NCBI GenBank assembly: GCA_002418685.1
Contig: DIEP01000046.1
Location: 28,156 to 46,331, forward strand
Direction of reading: 5' to 3'
From: Ignavibacteria bacterium UBA5771
GTDB taxonomy: Bacteria; Bacteroidota; Ignavibacteria; Kapaibacteriales; UBA2268
DNA length: 18,176 bases
Shown: positions 16,580 to 18,176 of the stretch, piece after piece
Position numbering within the stretch: position 1 is the first letter of the stretch
Layout of the letters: the number at the start of each line of letters is the position of its first letter
Made by a program: the position numbers and the translations under genes
Notes under the pieces: generated by a model
Told to the model about the DNA's origin: nothing
Databases searched by the model: none
The model's input: only the letters and a program-made list of their open reading frames with translations

Positions 16580-16836
16580 ATCAATATCCGAAATATATTA
16601 TTAAATATTAATTATTTAGATAAAACAAAATTAAGAAAATATACACGAATAATTGAGGTTTTAACTGCTCGCAATTTTGCATCTCATCTGCGCAAGGGAA
16701 TGAAATTAGGGACTATCTAAAAAATACACGATATAACATTCCGTTCAAAGTGATGAATACCGATGTTTCTTCAAAATTTATCATCAAATCTTTCCTTTTC
16801 TTTTTATAATTTGCAATTCTTAAACTAACAAATTCT
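16580..16836. promoter_or_regulatory. divergent intergenic region between the monooxygenase and restriction-modification genes
   Basis: These 257 bp hold no gene and must carry promoters in both directions. On the + strand TATAAT (16805-16810, followed by TTG) lies 26 bp before the ATG at 16837 and could be a -10 box, but no good -35 was found at 17 bp. A GGGACTATCTAAAAAATA string (16709-16726) resembles the outer ends of some insertion sequences, with no partner seen. No strong hairpin or operator repeat was found. Confidence 0.35.
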
Positions 16837-18176
16837 ATGAATTCCAAAGAGGAAGCCCGCTCAAAAATTGCCTCTCTTATTGCTCGATTTGAAGAGCAAT
16901 ATAAAGTTTATACACAGACAAATTATAATGAAGCCCAAGCTCGTATCGATTATATAAATCCTCTCTTCGAAGCCCTCGGATGGGACGTGCATAATAGAAA
17001 GGGAAAACCTGAATCATACCGTGAAGTCATTTATGAAGACAAAATTGTTGTGGAGGAATCTCAACGTGCTCCAGATTATGCTTTTTGCCAGAAAAATGGC
17101 AAACGCCTTTTCTTTCTCGAAGCTAAAAAGCCAAGTGTAGGACTTTGGAATACAATTTATCCCGCTTATCAAGTTCGTCGTTATGGTTGGAATGCTCAAC
17201 TTGATATCAGCATTGTCACAGATTTTGAGGAATTCGCTGTTTATGATTGCAGAACAAAGCCGAATGAAACCGATCAAGCATACGTTGCACGCATTAAATA
17301 TATTTCTTTTAGAGATTATCTTAATGAATTTGATTTCCTCTGGGATAATTTCTCCAAAGAAAACTGTACTTCTGAATCCCTTAGTAAATTGGCTATCGTA
17401 ACGGGCAAAATAAAAGGCACAGAAACAGTAGATAAAGAATTTCTCAAATCACTAGACCGTTGGCGAACGCTCCTTGCCGAAGATATTGCCCCGCAAAATC
17501 AGAATCTCGATGAAGATGAAATCAATTTCGCTGTGCAGCAAACAATTGACCGCATCATTTTCCTCCGAATTGCTGAAGACCGTTCAGTCGAAATTTACGG
17601 CAATCTCAAATCTGCTATCGAACGAGGAAATTGCTTCAGAAAACTTTACGAAATCTTTCGTGAAGCAGACATTAAGTATAATTCAGGACTTTTCGATTTC
17701 AAGAAAGACCAAATTAGCCACACTCTTACTATTTCTGATAAAGTCCTCGATACCATTATAAATGAACTTTACTATCCAAAATGCCCTTATGAATTTTCAG
17801 TTCTTGCTGTGGAAATTCTCGGCAGTGCTTACGAACAGTTCCTTGGTAAAACTATCACTATTGATGAGGACCACCGTGCAAAAATTGAAGAAAAACCCGA
17901 AGTCCGAAAGGCAGGAGGGGTTTATTACACTCCCCAGTATATTGTGAATTATATAGTAAAAAATACAATTGGGAAACTACTTGGGAATTGGGATCCCGAG
18001 ATTGAGAGTATTGAAAAAAATGTTCGAAACGATGATAAAATCGCTGAAAGCAATTCTCGAATCTCGAACCTCAAACCAATGACCCCCGAGGATGTTTCAA
18101 AAATCAGAATCTGCGACCCTGCTTGCGGTAGTGGTTCTTTCTTAATTGGTGCTTATCAATATCTGCTCGATTGGCA
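16837..18176 (+). CDS. type IIG restriction-modification enzyme (nuclease-methyltransferase fusion), 3'-truncated by the window edge
   Basis: A single polypeptide that would cut DNA and methylate adenine at N6; 446 residues are visible and the frame is still open at the right edge. The start is the first ATG after an in-frame TAA at 16807. The N-terminal domain has the PD-(D/E)xK nuclease signature: APDY (P79, D80) and LEAKK (E95, K97) 15 residues later, preceded by the NPLFEALGWD helix typical of these enzymes. A helical connector fills ~160-350. GGVYYTPQYIVNYIVKN (360-376) is the methyltransferase motif X region, and DPACGSGSF (427-435) is motif I, the S-adenosylmethionine site. Motif IV (NPPY) and the TaqI-like or HsdS-like target-recognition domain lie outside. 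No specificity can be read. An orphan methylase or PglX-like gene is less likely because the nuclease residues are intact. Confidence 0.9.
   Translation, partial: MNSKEEARSKIASLIARFEEQYKVYTQTNYNEAQARIDYINPLFEALGWDVHNRKGKPESYREVIYEDKIVVEESQRAPDYAFCQKNGKRLFFLEAKKPSVGLWNTIYPAYQVRRYGWNAQLDISIVTDFEEFAVYDCRTKPNETDQAYVARIKYISFRDYLNEFDFLWDNFSKENCTSESLSKLAIVTGKIKGTETVDKEFLKSLDRWRTLLAEDIAPQNQNLDEDEINFAVQQTIDRIIFLRIAEDRSVEIYGNLKSAIERGNCFRKLYEIFREADIKYNSGLFDFKKDQISHTLTISDKVLDTIINELYYPKCPYEFSVLAVEILGSAYEQFLGKTITIDEDHRAKIEEKPEVRKAGGVYYTPQYIVNYIVKNTIGKLLGNWDPEIESIEKNVRNDDKIAESNSRISNLKPMTPEDVSKIRICDPACGSGSFLIGAYQYLLDW

Noticed and set aside
17183..17947. Three plus-strand frames of 61-95 aa at the right end
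   Set aside because: All lie in other frames of the continuous restriction-modification reading frame, which carries recognisable motifs throughout.
18040..18082. NSRISNLKP-like stretch in the restriction gene as a coding repeat insertion
   Set aside because: Only one imperfect unit is present, so no repeat can be shown within the window.

Overview
The window looks like a chromosomal piece of an AT-rich, Gram-negative bacterium of the Bacteroidota/Ignavibacteriota/Kapabacteria side of the FCB group. Two exported proteins end in type IX secretion (T9SS) sorting domains. kdsD and rfaE2 imply a Kdo- and heptose-containing lipopolysaccharide, and most starts lack a strong Shine-Dalgarno, as is common in that group. 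The lineage is inferred from gene content, not from a marker phylogeny.

Layout. 1-1164 (+) is the 3' part of a comEC-type DNA-uptake channel that ends without the usual metallo-beta-lactamase domain. After a 363-bp very AT-rich gap comes a 562-aa Rossmann-fold protein of unknown function (1528-3216, +), then a 1645-aa exported, multidomain T9SS cargo (3317-8254, +) closed by a clear Rho-independent terminator (8282-8322). A new + unit encodes a HIT hydrolase and KdsD (8368-9714). It converges on a RodZ-like gene (9731-10648, -), which is divergent by 38 bp from an exported DUF2279 protein (10687-11853, +). The DUF2279 gene converges, with only 4 bp between stops, on a compact minus-strand operon transcribed TPR protein -> purM -> rfaE2 -> GH51-like secreted arabinofuranosidase (15942 down to 11858). 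Further upstream on the minus strand are a possible 29-aa membrane microprotein (16112-16201) and an IsdG-type haem-degrading monooxygenase candidate (16244-16579). From 16837 to the right edge (+) runs the open 5' part of a type IIG restriction-modification enzyme: a PD-(D/E)xK nuclease fused to an N6-adenine methyltransferase, cut just after methyltransferase motif I.

How they fit. kdsD (arabinose-5-phosphate for Kdo) and rfaE2 (ADP-heptose) feed the lipopolysaccharide inner core, and RodZ-like and DUF2279 proteins belong to the cell envelope. The two T9SS proteins are surface or secreted products, one structural/adhesin-like and one a plant-polysaccharide hydrolase. purM is housekeeping. 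The only plausible defence element is the restriction-modification gene at the right edge, and its island, if any, lies outside the window. No tRNA, rRNA, CRISPR array, transposase or phage gene was seen.
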